A DNA stretch of 64,000 bases from assembly GCF_040954645.1 (NCBI RefSeq), contig NC_092803.1:79956263-80020262 (forward strand), given 5' to 3'. The stretch comes from Diabrotica undecimpunctata (Eukaryota > Arthropoda > Insecta > Coleoptera > Chrysomelidae). Shown here piece after piece: positions 35,195 to 46,130 of this stretch. A program made the position numbers and the translations under genes. Under the pieces are notes generated by a model. It saw nothing but the letters and a program-made list of their open reading frames with translations, ran no database searches and had not been told where the DNA came from. How positions within the stretch are numbered: the first letter of the stretch is position 1; each line of letters starts with the position of its first letter.

Positions 35195-38100
35195 CTGGTC
35201 GAAGAGGTGTTGCCGACGTTGACTCGACCAACCTACGTCCTATTTTAGACTTTATTTTACATCATTCCGAAGGAGATGAACGTCCATATTTGAAAGTTAA
35301 AGTCTTAGGAAAGGAAATTTTGGGATTATTGGATTCTGGTGCTTCAAAGACCATTGTAGGAAGAACTGGTTGGAAATTTTTACAAAACTTGGGTTTAGAG
35401 TTGGATACTTCGAAGAAGACCGTTTGTAGAGTGGCGAATGGTCAGATGTGTGAATCGTTGGGGGAATGTTTAGTACCTTTCATGGTTAGGGATCGCTTGC
35501 GTGTCTTGCCAGTATTAGTTATTTTGGACGTACCGCACATTCTGATTTTAGGATCTGATTTTTGGCGTGTTATGGGTATCGTTCCAGATTTGAGGCATAA
35601 CGAATGGTATTTTTCGGACGCTCCAGCAATGGTAGGTTCAGTGGATCATCTCCGAGGTCAAACTATTTTGACCGATGCAGAGAAGTCGCAATTGGATGAA
35701 GTTATTAATAGAAGTCGTGAACTAATGGGCACTTCTCTTGGTTGTACTGATGTCACTGAGCATGTGATTGTTTGTAAATCTGCACCCATAAAACAACGTT
35801 ACTATCCTGTATCCCCAGTAATCCAAAGCCATATTGATAAAGAGCTAGAAGATATGTTGGCGAAAGGAGTAGTGGAGCGATCGAATAGTGCTTGGTCGTC
35901 CCCGATTCTCTTGGTGAAGAAAAAGGTTCCAGAAGGTGAAGAACCAAAATGGAGGTTCTGCGTAGACTATCGAAAGCTTAATGCCGTAACAGAGAGGGAT
36001 GGCTACCCATTACCGTACATCTCTAATATTTTAAATAAATTAAAGAACGCGCATTATCTTTCCACCATAGACATTAAGTCGGCGTATTGGCAGGTACCTG
36101 TTGCTAAGGCTTCCAGGCCTTATACTGCTTTTACGGTTCCTGGTCGAGGTCTTTTTCAGTTTTGCAGAATGCCTTTTGGATTACATAATGCCCCGGCTAC
36201 ATGGCAGAGGTTGATAGATCGTGTCCTCGGTCCGGAGTTGGAACCCTATGTTTTTACTTACTTGGATGACGTGGTCATCGTGACAAAGTCTATTGAAGAA
36301 CATGTAAGGATCTTAGAGGAAGTCTTTAGACGCTTGAGAGAAGCTAAGTTAACCGTTAGCTGGGATAAATGTCAATTTTGTAGACCGGAACTAAAGTATT
36401 TGGGTCATGTGGTTGATAGGAATGGACTACATGTTGATGGTGATAAGGTCAAGGCTATGCTACGTATCCCAACACCCACATCCGTCAAGGAAGTTCGTAG
36501 CATCATAGGCACATTTTCCTGGTATCGAAGATTTATTCCTTCCTTTGCGACACTACTAGCTCCAATTACAGCGATATTGAAGAAAGGAAGAAAATTCAAT
36601 TGGACCCCGAGTTGTGAAGAATCTTTTCAGAAAATAAAAGAATGTCTAGTTTCTGCTCCGATACTTAATTGTCCTGACTACAATTTGCCTTTTGTTGTCC
36701 AATGTGATGCCTCAGGATATGGAGTGGGCGCCGTGTTATTGCAGCCAGGCCCGGATGGTGACGAAGTAATTAGTTTCCTGAGCAGATCACTAACGCGTCA
36801 AGAAAGGAATTTTTCCACGACGGAACGGGAATGTTTAGCTGTGTTATGGGCAGTCGAAAAACTGCGTCCTTATTTGGAGGGTGTTCCGTTTACGGTCGTG
36901 ACTGATCACGCATCCCTCGTATGGCTTCAAAATTTGAAGGATCCTACTGGAAGATTAGCTCGATGGGCGGTAAGATTGCAACAATATGACTTTAAGATTG
37001 TGCATCGGAAAGGAAAAGAACATGTTGTCCCCGATTTGTTATCTCGGTCAGTTCCCGTGCTTGATATGGTTGAAGAGGTTGTACCGCTTCCTAGTGGTGA
37101 TAGTTGGTATGATAAACTTTGTAGAAAAATCGAGTCTAATCCCTTGAAGTATCCTCAGTGGAGAATGTCTGGTGGCAAACTTTATAAATACATCCGTCCC
37201 AGTTATGGATTTTTGGTCGAGGAAGCGGACAATTGGAAGGAAGTCGTTCCTAAGGGTCAACGATTGGAAGTGCTGAAGTTGTGTCATGATAGTCCTTTAG
37301 CAGGTCATATGGGGATCCTGAAAACTTATAAGCGTATTAACGAGAAGTATTTTTGGCCGAAACTGCGGAGTGATGTGTCTCGTTACGTTGGACGTTGCTC
37401 ACTGTGTGCCATGCATAAGGTGGAACAAGGTAAGCCCAAAGGCTTTATGACTCCTCAACCTAAAGCTACTCAACCATGGGAGATAGTAGCAACCGATCTT
37501 ATGGGACCTTTCCCAAGATCAACTCAAGGCTATAAGTTTATCTTAGTGGTAATGGATGTGTTTAGTAAATTTTCTTTGGTATTTCCGTTGCGATCCTCAA
37601 AAGCCGTGCATGTCGTTAAGAAAATAGAAGAAGAAGTTTTCCTCGTATTTGGAGTTCCACGTCTGTTACTATGTGATAATGGTGTCCAGTATACTTCGGG
37701 TATTTTCAAGAAAATGATGGAAACCTATGGTGTCTCAGTTCGTTATAATGCGTTGTATCATCCACAGTGCAATCCATCTGAACGCTATAACCGAACCCTT
37801 AAAACAATGATGGCAACTTATATAGCTGACAACCATAAGAAGTGGGATGAAAATTTGGCCAAACTAGCATGTGCTACGCGCACTGCATACCACGAGTCGA
37901 CTGGTCAAGATCCCTACTTCATAAATTTCGGTCGGAAGATGGTAGTGGATGGACGAGATTTTTCCCGAAAGGACAAACTCGGAGACCCGGAGGACGAAGT
38001 AGCTAAAATGGGATATAATCGATCGCGTGGACTCCAGGAATTATTTGTTGATGTTAGAAAACGTTTAGATAAAGCTTCGGCTAAGTGTGAGAAGACCTAT

Positions 38101-38349
38101 AATCTACGGAGACGTCCAGAGGAATTTCAGCCCCATCAGTCAGTATGGCGGAGAAATTTTGTGTTGTCAGATGCCGCTAAATATTTCACGAAAAAGTTAG
38201 CTCCTAGATGGATAGGACCCTACTTCGTGAAGAAGAAAGTTTCCCCCTGGACATATAGTTTAGAGGATGAAAATGGCAAGGATCAAGGTATTTGGAATAT
38301 TAAGGATTTAAGGATTAGTAACCCGACTGGTGATCCCGATAGGATTTAG
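35167..38349 (+). CDS. pol: Gypsy1 Pol: protease, RT, RNase H, integrase (about 1,060 aa)
   Basis: Open in -1 frame to gag from 35167; there is no need for an ATG. In order: protease LGLLDSGASKTIVG (active DSG) with ILGSDFW; RT from RYYPVSPVIQSHIDKELEDM with VERSNSAWSSPILLVKKK, STIDIKSAYWQVPV and the catalytic YVFTYLDDVVIV near 36250. RNase H shows FVVQCDASGYGVGAVL, FSTTERECLAVLWAVE and FTVVTDHASL. Integrase shows a HHCC finger (CHDSPLAGHMGILKTY to CSLCAMHK), IVATDLMGPF, LLLCDNGVQYTSG and CNPSERYNRTL, i.e. D, D-x34-E, then a GPYFV module near the C-terminus. No stops or frameshifts. As a Gag-Pol fusion it would do reverse transcription in the particle and integration in the nucleus. Confidence 0.95.
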   Translation, partial: FGKRKEAHLTGRRGVADVDSTNLRPILDFILHHSEGDERPYLKVKVLGKEILGLLDSGASKTIVGRTGWKFLQNLGLELDTSKKTVCRVANGQMCESLGECLVPFMVRDRLRVLPVLVILDVPHILILGSDFWRVMGIVPDLRHNEWYFSDAPAMVGSVDHLRGQTILTDAEKSQLDEVINRSRELMGTSLGCTDVTEHVIVCKSAPIKQRYYPVSPVIQSHIDKELEDMLAKGVVERSNSAWSSPILLVKKKVPEGEEPKWRFCVDYRKLNAVTERDGYPLPYISNILNKLKNAHYLSTIDIKSAYWQVPVAKASRPYTAFTVPGRGLFQFCRMPFGLHNAPATWQRLIDRVLGPELEPYVFTYLDDVVIVTKSIEEHVRILEEVFRRLREAKLTVSWDKCQFCRPELKYLGHVVDRNGLHVDGDKVKAMLRIPTPTSVKEVRSIIGTFSWYRRFIPSFATLLAPITAILKKGRKFNWTPSCEESFQKIKECLVSAPILNCPDYNLPFVVQCDASGYGVGAVLLQPGPDGDEVISFLSRSLTRQERNFSTTERECLAVLWAVEKLRPYLEGVPFTVVTDHASLVWLQNLKDPTGRLARWAVRLQQYDFKIVHRKGKEHVVPDLLSRSVPVLDMVEEVVPLPSGDSWYDKLCRKIESNPLKYPQWRMSGGKLYKYIRPSYGFLVEEADNWKEVVPKGQRLEVLKLCHDSPLAGHMGILKTYKRINEKYFWPKLRSDVSRYVGRCSLCAMHKVEQGKPKGFMTPQPKATQPWEIVATDLMGPFPRSTQGYKFILVVMDVFSKFSLVFPLRSSKAVHVVKKIEEEVFLVFGVPRLLLCDNGVQYTSGIFKKMMETYGVSVRYNALYHPQCNPSERYNRTLKTMMATYIADNHKKWDENLAKLACATRTAYHESTGQDPYFINFGRKMVVDGRDFSRKDKLGDPEDEVAKMGYNRSRGLQELFVDVRKRLDKASAKCEKTYNLRRRPEEFQPHQSVWRRNFVLSDAAKYFTKKLAPRWIGPYFVKKKVSPWTYSLEDENGKDQGIWNIKDLRISNPTGDPDRI
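35170..35176 (+). promoter_or_regulatory. Candidate -1 frameshift site GGGAAAC (Gypsy1 gag/pol)
   Basis: Gag codons TCG GGA AAC give G GGA AAC in the right phase, within the 28-base gag/pol overlap. The same heptamer is known from retroviral gag-pro junctions. A 7-bp stem (TGGTCGA 35196-35202 with TCGACCA 35224-35230) lies downstream, further away (19 bases) than usual. Confidence 0.7.
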
Positions 38350-39266
38350 GTCGGAGTAGAACGGACTAGCAAAGTTTTGTCTAGTCTAAGTAAATTCTTC
38401 TGAAATTGGTTGTATTTATTTTTTTTTGTTGTGTCCGTGAAGGATGACTGAGTGTTGGCTATGATCGGTTCTTAGGATGTATTTGGATGGTCAACCGATT
38501 CGTTTTTTTTTGTGTTAGGTAGCCAATACGAAGTCGTAGGGTTGCGGTAGCCTTAATTTCTTTTGATTTATGGAATTGAATGTCACTTAGGTTTGGTCAG
38601 AAATATGTTGTCTTCGATGATATGGCGTTGGGATTTGTTTTGATGTTAGTAAGCCATTCTATTTAATTGGGATTTTTTCGAAGCCACATAATTATGTTTT
38701 GGTGAATCTTGTTGGATAATAGCTTAGTTTTGGATGATTCACTAAATTTCGTTGTATACGGATTTAAATTCTGAAAGACCTATCTCATTTTTATTTTAAT
38801 GAACAATTGGAATTACACTACTGTTTCGGTAGATGTTTCTCGCAGTATCAGTAAGAGTCGAGTGGTGGAGAGTTTCTTATGGACTCATGTTATGCGAGGT
38901 ATAGTGAAGTACTAGCGATGCCCCAGAGCTGGGAGGTCGCGAATAAGGGCAACATCCAGTAACCGACCTAATCAGTGTTGTCAGATTGACGTTGGAATTT
39001 GAAACTATTCTACTTGATCTCATACGATGAGAGATGACTGTTGTGTGGAAGTGGAGTAAGTGTTGTAAGTAAGTTGTTGCTTTGTGCGTGTGGTTTGAGA
39101 TTGGTATGTCTTTCGTTGTCCAAGTACTTGCGCACGGTGAAGACGGTGTGGATGATGATTGTGTTGTGGACTTCGCTCGGAGTTTAGGTAGTGCGTCGCT
39201 AGCGCGAGGGAAAATTTTCTTCGTCTAGTTTTTCCTCGTAAATTTTCCTCTGGGAAAGGGAGGTGT
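38350..39266 (+). other. Gypsy1 3' internal region, non-coding
   Basis: About 0.9 kb between the pol stop and the 3' LTR. No frame for an envelope protein. Ends in the purine-rich GGGAAAGGGAGGTG (39253-39266), the likely plus-strand primer. Confidence 0.75.
39253..39266 (+). promoter_or_regulatory. Gypsy1 polypurine tract
   Basis: GGGAAAGGGAGGTG, with a single T, immediately before the TG of the 3' LTR. Confidence 0.75.
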
Positions 39267-41212
39267 TGTTACGTTCCAAATTTAAAGTAGAAAGTCCCAC
39301 CTCTATTTTATCAAAATTTAAATAATTCAGGACGTGTAAGAGCGGTTGCCTATAATATATTATAAGCAAGGTGGCGAAAATAAAATTAGTAATTTTTAAA
39401 TAGGGGTAATGTCTGGCAAATTGTGCTGAAGTTAAGGGAACACGTCCTCTTTTTTGTGAAGAAACTAATTTAGATCGTTCTTTCTAGAGTTATCTTGGAA
39501 GAATTGGGATCATAAAATTGAAATTTTTGAATCTCGGTATTATTCGGTGACCTCCGTGTGTCAAGTTGTCAAGTGTTCGGAAAGACGACGGAAAGAAAGT
39601 GATTCCAGATTTGACGGTGTTACTGAAAGGTTGGGCTAGATTAAAAACGGCATTTTGTTTTTTTGCTTTTGCTGCTGTTCCATGTGGGATCTGGACTAGT
39701 CCGAACCGTGTGGATATTCAAGGGGATTTGCTGCCTTCGTGGAAGGGTTTTTTTTGGAATATCCACAATTTCGCTAAAAAAAGCGGATCTACAGTACACG
39801 TGAATACCGGGAGTCGTATTTAGATCAAGAAATTAGCCTTAATCACGAGTCCAAATAGCCGGCTACGCTTCGGTCCAATTTGGGATATTTCAAACCCCTA
39901 ATCTGGCTAAGAAGGGTGAGTGTTAGAACATTTCGTTTTTAATTAATTAAAAAGTTGTAGTTATTTTTTTATCCCATCTCTAAAAAGCTATTCACATTTT
40001 TATCAGTTTTCATACATTCAAGTTCGGAGACAAGTTTTTTTTTGTATTGCTCCATTATCGCCAAAAGGCAGATAAACAAAGTGTTAAAATCAATATATTT
40101 ATTTCCAAATAATTATTTTAGACACAGATGGTAATTAATGTTTTCTTGCTTCAGGGTTGGTTGGTTGGTTTGTTTGTTTTTTTCTGCTTCTTCTTCTTCG
40201 TATTTTTCCGTCTGGCTGTAATTTTTAACTTTTCAACATTGTCACACAAGTCTATGTACAGCGACAAGCGTATGGGATTTTGGATTGAAGACACGCTGAA
40301 CTATAACTGGAATTCCACGCGGTGAAGTATATGAAAATTCGAGGTATGGATCGATAATTAATTTTCAACGGAAGATTTAAGCGCCGTCTAATTTGGTTTG
40401 CGGAATACAATAGTTTTTTTTAAAGATTATTTGCTGTTAGTTTTTATTTTCATATTTACAAATACTTTACAGATTTTTTTTAAAGATAATTTGCGGTTTA
40501 TTTTATTAATTCAATATTTACACATACCTATTTTAATTTTGTAAACTGCGTCTAAGGGGGGGTTATATATTTGAGATTTATTTTTTTTATATTATTTTCT
40601 GCGCACGCACTTGAGCTCACGTGGTGTCCTATTTGCGTTAATTATTTTTTTTGGTTGGTATTGAACCGCACACCCCTTAGCGTCCGGTACTTTTGATACG
40701 TCTTACCTTTCATTTTGTTCTGTTAAATAGAAATAACTTATGAATTTTTGTTAGGCAAGTAGAAGCCGCATTTTTATATTATTTTTTTATTAAGCCTATG
40801 GTAAAGTTAAATAATATTGTAATATGTAGTATGTATGTATTTATTTTCAACTATTTTGGGAATCTATTTATTAAAATTGACTAAATTCTAATCTGACAAT
40901 TTCATTTATTTTTTTTTTATTTATTCAGGTTGTATACTGTTACTTAGTATTTTAGTAGTAAACCTATTGGTAAGTTGGTGGTTTATTGAATAGTAACGTA
41001 GGGAAGGCTGTGGGCCAATTTACCTGGCGCCCCTGATATAACTTCGGATTTTTTTTGTTTTGTGGACCGCACGACCATCTCCACTGTTTTGTCTAGCCGC
41101 GAGCCATTCCCAGACTGTCACCGTATAGTACTTTTCTTTCCGGGTGTACGTCTGATTTATATTTGGTACATTTTATAATTTTTTTTATATAGATTCGGTT
41201 TTGTACGCCACA
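39267..41212 (+). repeat. Gypsy1 3' LTR
   Basis: 1,946 bp; same length as and apparently identical to 31201-33146. Followed by AAAG at 41213-41216. Confidence 0.95.
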
Positions 41213-41216
41213 AAAG
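41213..41216 (+). repeat. Gypsy1 target-site duplication (right)
   Basis: AAAG, matching 31197-31200. Confidence 0.85.
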
Positions 41217-41729
41217 TCGGTTTTACGGGCGAAGATTTTACGTGACAACGTCTTTTTCTCGGTAGAATATTTATTGATATGAATATTATTAAATTGCACA
41301 ATTTTAACTATAGAAATATATTTTGTTTACTAAAACATTGTACATGTAAACTTAAACTTAACTAATTTCTATTTGAGTGATTTTGTTGAGGATAGGACGA
41401 TGATAGGAGAAATATGAAATGACACAGCTGACGATACTTTAACCACACGTGTGAACTTGTATTATGACGCTTTCTCGGTTTTCCAACGCCAAGAACGCTC
41501 GAGAAAGACAGAGACACAAGCACGCACCGATTCAACGCGCCTAGTTCTCTAGTGCTGCGCACGCAGCGGACCGATCATGTTTGAGTGGGAGAGAGACGCA
41601 AGGCATTCGCCGGTCCGGCGGGCCTCTCTCTCGTTCGGTGACTCATCGTAACAGACGTGAGCGGGCGTTACACTTTTTCATGAGTGACTCCGAGCCACAA
41701 CCTAATTTAAGACGTTGTCACGTCAAAAA
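41217..41729 (-). repeat. Unclassified interspersed repeat, copy 2, main piece
   Basis: From TCGGTTTTACGGGCGAAG to GACGTTGTCACGTCAAAAA. This is the reverse complement of the repeat at 15548-16022, nearly identical over the shared parts. It holds about 110 bases (roughly 41395-41520, GAGAAATATG through GAGACACAAG) that copy 1 lacks, so copy 2 is closer to full length. The inverted TGACAACGTC motif appears near both ends. Confidence 0.78.
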
Positions 41730-44019
41730 CAAAACTAGTGGTTAACTGAAATCCGTACATATTTAAATTAATACGTTGAATACGACTCGATTCAATGCCA
41801 CTCGATTATTCCTAAATTTAAATTAGAGTTTAGTAATAATGTGTTGCAAACTTCTTTTAAGTGTGTACCTCATTAGACTGTTTATCTGTTTGTCATTCGA
41901 TTTCTTTTTAATAAATAGTTTTAGTAATGTCATAAACATTGATTAAAGCGATTTTGTGACAAAATTCCGTATTGTGTGTGATATTAACTTTATCTTATTT
42001 CTTAAAATTTCCGCATCTCAGTGGCTTTATTCAATTTTGTTAAATGCATTGCATGATTCACTTCAGACTTTGTTGTAGTTAGTCCAATACTAAGTACTTT
42101 GTAATTGTCTCTTGTGTAAACGTCTTCAAACAAATCGTGAATGTATTTCTTCCGCCTGTTTATTTTGTAATTAATGTAGTGCATTATTCTTTTACTATAT
42201 CAACCAAGTTATCACTCTTATTTAATCGTTTTATATGTGCATTTGGTTTTTTTATTTCGTAACAATTATCGCTATACCATTTTTCTTTAATTACTCATAT
42301 AACTGTATTAATTTCGCCCTGTGCTAACTTCTCTAATTTTCTGTGGTGATATCTGACTATACAGTACCTATAGGAGCAGGTGGTTGGAAAAATATATTTG
42401 TCGCTGCCATATAAAACTCCTTAAATAATTTCGCAAGTCTGCCAATATCACCCTTGAAATTTTACTTTCTCTACAATATAAGTTTTTCCGGCAATTTCTA
42501 TTTTCCTCCAATTACAACATATTTTTTTATCTTCTTGTACTTTTGTCCAAATTTTAAAGAAGTTGAGCTCGAAAACATTTCTTCTGCGGTATTTAAAATG
42601 TCTTAACCCCAATTTTTAAAATGATTATTAGCAGGATTTATTTATATAATTAATATATAAACTAAATTTATTACGACTTAACAAAATCTATTTAATTAAA
42701 TTATGTAAATCAACAGGTAGTGGTAGGTTGATAAGTTAGAGACATACTACACAAGTACCTAATCGATTTTTTTTCTGGAAGATACCAGCCTACTGAGTTA
42801 GTCTTTGATCAGATCCAGAGGTCGCCCTCTTCTCGATTAGGGGTAAAGATGTTGCCTTTTTAATTTAATCTCAAATCATCGACTTAATGTTGATCCAATT
42901 TTAACTTTAACTACATTTAAAATGGTTGGTTTTTAATCCCTTTATAGTGGCTATTTGCAAATGCTCAAGTTTGCACTGATCGTGGTCTGATAAGACCGAA
43001 AATATTCTGATGAAAATTGTAATCATTGTAATTATTTTAGTTATCTAACAAATATAACAATTACACCAGAAGTGTGCAGCTTTTCGTTTATAACATTGTT
43101 ATAACAAGTTAATATAACATTGTTTTTTAAAATTTGTCGTTTAATGTGGTAATATTTATTTTAAAAGTAATTTTTTTTACAAAACATTGTATTTAAAGCT
43201 CCGTCATCGTCTATTGACGGCTTATATAAGGCTATAGTATACAACTCAGCATAATTTTTATTTATTAAATGGGATTTTAATGCAATACACCATGTATTTA
43301 TAAGAAAATCTCGCTATCATCTCGCATTTTCTTTTTAATCAACGCAAATTACAGGTATAGAGAACTCGTGATGAACACATTAAAAATAAACGAACATATT
43401 CCGAAACAATTTATAACATTCCTTCTCTGGGCTTACACGAACTGACAGCCATGGAAAATCTTCTTAATCGAATACAGTATAAGTTTTTTTATACGCTGCA
43501 TACGTAGATGAGTTTAATGATGTTATTTCAGTTTGCTTCAAGTGCTTCCATATTTTGAATTATTATTGATGTTAAAAATTGTGGTAAGAAATATGTGATA
43601 CTTGCCTTTTTAAACATGAGATGGCAATATTAATTAAATCCAAGTTGTTATTGTTCCAAAGCTGGCTAAACATTTCTAAACACGATTGGTAAATACGATC
43701 TTATATCAAAATACTACAGTTGTTTAATGCAAGCACGTATTTACTGTTTAATTTAATGGTAATAAACAACAATTTAATTAAATTTATTCCAGGTAAAACA
43801 ATTCTGATTTCATGTTTTTTTTTTGTAAAAATGCGAATACCAAGAGACACATCCATCAATTTCCTTGACCCAAAATACAGTAATGAATATTGATTTTCTT
43901 TTGAAAGCAGTAACTGTTACAATTTGCCATTTTACTAAAACACGTGTATTATTGCGTATTTTGTGAACTGTTGTACCAATTTCGTCAACTGTAGAAACTC
44001 TTTTTCCTCGGCTTTTTCC
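41730..44019. other. Long AT-rich interval without a supported gene
   Basis: No coding motif seen on either strand. Near 42973 GGTCTGATAAGACCGAAAA forms a small stem (GGTC/GACC) like the one at 54866 (CGGTCTGATAGCACCGAAAA), so both may be tails of one element family. Confidence 0.4.
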
Positions 44020-44160
44020 CTTTCAGGGATCGCTGGTATTTACTCATTTCGCCCCTCATTTCTGTCAATCGTATCTTCTTGACCTAAACCTATCTCTTTT
44101 AAGTCCTTTTTCACACATCCTGTCATCATCTCCTCGGTTTACCTCTATCTGTGTTTCCAT
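44020..44160 (-). pseudogene. LINE C-terminal scrap
   Basis: The minus strand reads MTGCVKKDLKEIGLGQEDTI followed by DRNEGRNE. This fits the last residues of insect LINE ORF2 proteins ('W.D.V+.DLK..G....+A.DR..WR'). Stops flank it. It is short and old. Confidence 0.5.
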
Positions 44161-44611
44161 CAACTTATTTCAACTCATTTAACTTCGATAAAGCTTAAAT
44201 CGATAAAGCTTAAATTTGCTTTATTGATTGCTGTTTTAAAAAAATATAACAACTTAGGAAGATTTTCTGGAGTGAATACCTTACTAATTATTTGAATTTA
44301 TGTAGTTTTTGAACATGGATTTATAAATCCTTTTAACCGTTTTACCTGAAAATCAACTAATAACTACATGAGATAGATCATAAAAAGATAAGCCAGATTA
44401 TTCATATTCGCAGTTGCTACTGTATAAAATCTATAGTAACTTTTTACCAAGTAGTTCAAATATCTTTGACGCAATCCTTCATAGTTCATATTTGTCTTGG
44501 ATATTATTTAAAAAAATGCAAATTATAAATTATAATTTATATAAGTATAATTTTTCCCTAATTTAGGATACTCTAAATTGTGCGCCATTTACTCATAGAT
44601 ATATGGAATAT

Positions 44612-44720
44612 AAATAGACTGATTGTTGTAATACAGGCTTGTTATTTCAGTGCGATAGAGAAAACTGACGCAAAACAGTACCTGCATCTCTGTCTAATGG
44701 GCCATGTTTGATGAAGGTCA
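44612..44720. repeat. Short repeat, copy 1 (left of LINE fragment)
   Basis: AAATAGACTGATTGTTGTAA through GAGAAAACTGACGCAAAACA and AATGGGCCATGTTTGAT. A second, diverged copy lies at 45998-46130, on the other side of a LINE fragment. Identity of the repeat is unknown. Confidence 0.6.
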
Positions 44721-44934
44721 ATGTGTAATGAAGGTCACCCCGTTACCTTCCCATTGGTCATTTAGTACACGTGACCAATTAACCCGGCCCGTTAGAAAGA
44801 CCCTATGTCACACTAGGGGAACGGGACTGTATTTGTACTGTATTTTTTCAACAGTGTCCACAGTGTGTTTTCATTCGTGTATACATTATACATGCAATAT
44901 TCATTATAAAGCAATTTACTGGGAAAGGGCTTGA

Positions 44935-45930
44935 GCATAATAGACCAGCATTGCTGTGTCTGATTGACCTAAAGAAAGCGTTTGACAGAGTAATACTTAA
45001 AAATTTAATCCATTTTCTGTATTATAGAGAAGCTCCCCTAAATATTAGAAAAACTATTGAAAACATCTATGAAAACAACAAAATGAAAGTCAGAATAGAT
45101 GGACAACTCACAAAACCTATAGAAAAAGGCAGCGGAATAAGACAATGGGATTTATTGAGCCCCATGCTCTTCAATTTGATCATACATAAAATTATCAAAA
45201 GCGTTGACAAAGGAAGAAGATACACAATGGGAAACAAAGAAATTAAAATACTCTGTTATGCAGACGACGCAATATTAATCGCCCAAAATAAAGATAGTCT
45301 GCAAAGACTGGTCCACTGATTTAGTACAAGACCAAAAGAATTTAATATGACAATCTCAATTTAGAAAACTAAAACAATAGTAGTCAGCAAAGAACCAACC
45401 AGATGTAAAATAGAAATTGATGGCATCAGTATTAAACAATTACTGGAAATAAAATACCTGAGAATTACACTGTGTAGCTATGGAGACCTGGACAAAGAAG
45501 TGAAAGATCAAGTACAAAGAGCAAATAGACTGGCAGAATGCCTTAATAATACTATATGGTGAAACAGACACATTAACACTAAGATAGAATCAAGAATTTA
45601 TAAAGCCAGTGTAAGACCAATAATGACATATGCCTCAGAAATAAGACCCGACACAGCCACAACACAAAGGCTACTGGAAACAGCAGAGATGAGAGTACGG
45701 AAAAACATTACAGGAAATACGCTGAAAGATCAAAAGAGAAGTGAAGACATTATAAGAAAATGTGACGTACAGTGTATAAATGAATGGACACAAAATATAA
45801 AATTTTGCTGCACCAATCGAGAGAAGAAGTATCGGAGGACCGCACAAAAGATGGAGTGACAACCTTCCATAGAGGTATTAATCTGCCAATGAACAAGCAG
45901 AATTGCTTATAAAGATAAAGAAGAAGATTT
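44935..45930 (+). pseudogene. LINE reverse transcriptase fragment (palm to C-terminus)
   Basis: The first open part (44951-45319) has CLIDLKKAFDRVILKNLIHF (motif A), KGSGIRQWDLLSPMLFNLII (a 'G.RQGD.LSP..FN' relative with W for G) and ILCYADDAILIAQNKDSLQR (motif C, YADD intact). After a TGA it resumes with TISI, TIVVSKEPTRCKIEIDGI and LLEIKYLRITLCSYGDLDKE. Next come NRLAECLNNTIW, VRPIMTYASEIRPDTATTQR and RKNITGNTLKDQKRSEDIIR. Stops near 45319, 45365 and 45560 make it non-functional. The endonuclease and RT fingers are absent. Same family style as 1190-1570. Confidence 0.85.
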
Positions 45931-45997
45931 TTTCAAGATTAAGACGCTGTTAACTTATAACAACAGACACAAAAAGTATATTTACTTCGTAGACATG

Positions 45998-46130
45998 TAA
46001 TACAAATAGACTAACTGCTGCCATACAGTGATGTTTCCCCAGTGCGACGGAGAAAACTGACGCAAAGCAGTCCCTGTATTCCTTTTTAATTTCCAATGAG
46101 AAGGTCACGTGATCGATAAACATGGCCCAT
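45998..46130. repeat. Short repeat, copy 2 (right of LINE fragment)
   Basis: CAAATAGACTAACTGCTGCC through GAGAAAACTGACGCAAAGCA, then CGATAAACATGGCCCATTAT. The first part matches 44612 in direct orientation, while the last part (ATGGCCCATT) is the reverse complement of the corresponding end there. Confidence 0.6.

Larger units (their letters stand above)
31201..41212 (+). mobile_element. Gypsy1: complete Ty3/Gypsy LTR retrotransposon
   Basis: The element is 10,012 bp with apparently identical 1,946-bp LTRs, a 4-bp AAAG target duplication and a tRNA-Lys primer site. gag is intact, an intact protease-RT-RNase H-integrase pol lies in the -1 frame, and there is a purine tract before the 3' LTR. 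No env-like frame follows pol; about 0.9 kb of non-coding sequence lies there instead. Intact frames and matching LTRs point to a recent, possibly still active insertion. Long LTRs, a SAP-like Gag N-terminus and the primer type suggest an Osvaldo/Ulysses-like lineage, but that is inference. It interrupts copy 2 of the repeat described at 15548. Confidence 0.95.

Noticed and set aside
38350..39266. Envelope-like gene after Gypsy1 pol
   Set aside because: No open frame, signal peptide or membrane segment in the interval.
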